A stretch of 64,000 nucleotides of DNA. Source: Paludibacteraceae bacterium (GTDB lineage Bacteria > Bacteroidota > Bacteroidia > Bacteroidales > Paludibacteraceae). The stretch is from positions 1 through 64,000 of the forward strand of contig JAEEMG010000002.1 of NCBI GenBank assembly GCA_016283095.1, read 5' to 3'. The notes under the pieces are model-generated. The model did not search any database and was not told the DNA's origin. It saw nothing but the letters and a program-made list of their open reading frames with translations. Below, in pieces: positions 62,410 to 64,000 of the stretch; position 1 is the stretch's first letter, and each line of letters opens with the position of its first letter. The position numbers and the translations under genes were made by a program.

Positions 62410-64000
62410 TTACTGTTCTACTGCACCAGGTGTGACAGAGTCCGATTTTCTCTGGGCTCCTGTCTGGTCTGTTTCTACCGAGCACTCTGGGCAAGACGCT
62501 TTAGTAACATTAACTTTCGGCAACTCCTTAACAAGTGTCAACACAGGAGTATTGCTGTTACCAAGCTTAATATTTGAGAATAATGTTTTGAACTCTTCAT
62601 GATCAGCCGGACTTACAGGTTGAGAAACACCTGTAAGATCTGCCTTGGCCTGTCTGTAGCCACCATTCACATCGGCGTTTCCTACAGCCTCAACAATACA
62701 GTTTGAGAATTTTACATTTCCCTGCTCAAAGAAGTATGGTCCACACATCGTGCTATGGATGACGTTGAGCGAAGGATGACCGCCCGTCATTCTTATTGTC
62801 TCGACTCCAACAAATCCATTGTTGATACAAGAGTTGTTGAACATCGTACTGTTCACAATATTGATTGACGGTGCAGAATTTGCAGTGTAGATCACCGCAC
62901 CTCCATTCTTCACCGAAGTATTGTCGGAGAATGTAGATCCGCAGATTGTAATGTGAGACTTATTGCCTTTATTCACCACATTCAAGAATGCTCCGTTGGC
63001 AGCCTTGTTTGAATAGACATAACAAGAGTTGACAATAAATTTAGATGTCTCCGCGATATTCATGAATGGAGCGTTGTTTTCAGACCAGCATCCGCTCACC
63101 AAACAAGAATCAAGTCGGACTGAACCTCCGTTCATTGTGATGAATGGGTTGATTCCATTCTCTGGTCCTACAAAATGAACAGTAACAAATCTCCAATCTT
63201 TATTTGAAGACGAGAATGTCGCAAACTTACCCTTTTCGCTATGAGCAAGGATTCTTGTTTCAAATCCAGGATCTGATGGTGTACGTTTGTGGGCACGTTT
63301 AGCGCCCTTGATAGGAGACGATCCATAACCACCAAGGATTGTGACGTTGCGAAGATCACCAAGCGTCAAACCTGCATCTTTCTGCAAAGCATACTCACCT
63401 CCTGCAACATGGATTGTCGCCGCAGCGTCTGCACCATTCTCTTTTTTATATTTAGTCACAGCAGCGACCGCCTTCTCCAAAGACTGGAATGCCTGATCCC
63501 AAGTAGTGCCAGCGAAATCATCGCTACCACCCTTGTCCTGCGTCTTCACATAGAAAACACCAGGCTCCTCACAGACATCAGACACACGGATCTCATTACT
63601 TGAGATAGTGACATAGTTGCCAGAGGCATCCATACCCTTGACATCCAACCAATATGTTCCGATTGGAGCGTTCTTCATCGTGCTGCTCTTCTCATTTGGA
63701 AGATCATTATAATTGTCCACCCACTGGTACATAGCGTTTGTCAGACCAGAGATTGTAGACTTGAAAGATGCTCTTGTATTCTTATGGTCAGGGCATCCAT
63801 GTTCCGTGATCTCAATCACAGCTGAATAGTCAGCGTCACATGCACCGAATGTACTAGAGATAGAAGAACGCTGAATTCCACGCTGATCTGTTGGCGTCAA
63901 CTTATGAGGAGCACCTGCCTGACCCACAATCTCAAGTTTGTTGCTTGGCATCAACACCTGTGTGATACCTCCACGAGACGACAACTTAGATGCGATCGTA
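62410..64000 (-). CDS. beta-helix surface protein, 5' part cut by window edge
   Basis: At least 530 residues. The frame stays open to the window edge; the apparent start at 63984 is a TTG in the middle of it, so the true start is outside. The N-terminal visible part has an Ig/PKD-like module (IEITEHGCPDHKNTRASFKSTISGLTN, YWLDVKGMDASGNYVTIS). From about residue 150 a right-handed beta-helix domain follows (VTILGGYGSS, INIVNSTMFNNSCINNGF, CIVEAVG) and the C-terminal pattern DQTGAQRKSDSVTPGAVEQ is typical of choice-of-anchor Q beta-helix proteins. Probably a surface or secreted adhesin. Confidence 0.8.
   Translation of the reverse strand, partial: TIASKLSSRGGITQVLMPSNKLEIVGQAGAPHKLTPTDQRGIQRSSISSTFGACDADYSAVIEITEHGCPDHKNTRASFKSTISGLTNAMYQWVDNYNDLPNEKSSTMKNAPIGTYWLDVKGMDASGNYVTISSNEIRVSDVCEEPGVFYVKTQDKGGSDDFAGTTWDQAFQSLEKAVAAVTKYKKENGADAAATIHVAGGEYALQKDAGLTLGDLRNVTILGGYGSSPIKGAKRAHKRTPSDPGFETRILAHSEKGKFATFSSSNKDWRFVTVHFVGPENGINPFITMNGGSVRLDSCLVSGCWSENNAPFMNIAETSKFIVNSCYVYSNKAANGAFLNVVNKGNKSHITICGSTFSDNTSVKNGGAVIYTANSAPSINIVNSTMFNNSCINNGFVGVETIRMTGGHPSLNVIHSTMCGPYFFEQGNVKFSNCIVEAVGNADVNGGYRQAKADLTGVSQPVSPADHEEFKTLFSNIKLGNSNTPVLTLVKELPKVNVTKASCPECSVETDQTGAQRKSDSVTPGAVEQ

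Noticed and set aside
63984-64000. TTG at 63984 as the start of the beta-helix gene
   Set aside because: The frame is open upstream to the window edge without a stop; a full gene would be expected to extend further.

Overview
The window comes from a member of the Bacteroidales (phylum Bacteroidota); I cannot name the species. The evidence is the Bacteroidota promoter pattern (TTTG, 19 nt, TAnnTTTG) in front of tRNAs and the rpsL operon, zinc-free forms of S14 and L36, a PorP/SprF-type protein beside a giant adhesin with a type B type-IX-secretion C-terminus, MenA, and many lipoproteins with Bacteroidota-style lipoboxes. Coding density is high and most genes lie on the minus strand.

Layout. 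1-560: palindromic tandem repeats and a terminator. 569-3590 (minus): secreted thioredoxin, rmlA, rmlC, rmlD and ppnP as one operon. 3838-9810 (plus): five tandem paralogues, each with an N-terminal membrane anchor, one or two TerB-like domains, a low-complexity linker and a C-terminal J domain (DjlA-like architecture). 9960-18036: a PorP/SprF-family protein and a ~2040-residue adhesin with about 25 Ig/PKD-like repeats, separated by an IS200/RAYT-like transposase flanked by inverted REP-like repeats. 18245-21572: tRNA-Pro, a barrel-like exported protein, rtcB and a divergent WYL regulator. 21611-38936 (minus): one 32-gene ribosomal superoperon (str, S10, spc and alpha parts) from rpsL to rplQ, including fusA, secY, infA and rpoA. 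39337-46626: DUF805 protein, an envelope protein, a lipoprotein pair including a putative zinc metalloprotease, then dCMP deaminase, S41 protease and menA. 46779-47095: a tRNA-Gly/Leu/Phe operon. 47194-53763: lipoprotein, TamB, a rhodanese-like lipoprotein and a GT2 glycosyltransferase. 54093-55766: coiled-coil exported protein and an Rpn-family nuclease. 55916-64000 (minus): a tightly packed gene run with beta-helix protein (cut by the window edge), ACP, ketoacyl synthase, chain-length-factor-like partner, polysaccharide deacetylase, LolA-like protein, lipoprotein, GT2, DUF2062 protein and LD-carboxypeptidase.

The most unusual regions are (i) the five-gene DjlA-like array with seven TerB-like domains and duplicated intergenic DNA, (ii) the SprB/SprF-like pair interrupted by a transposase with its repeats, and (iii) the aryl-polyene/flexirubin-like lipid gene run at the right end, which resembles part of such a cluster but lacks several expected genes here. 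Several starts were moved downstream because a promoter -7 box or a signal peptide shows that the longest reading frame is too long.
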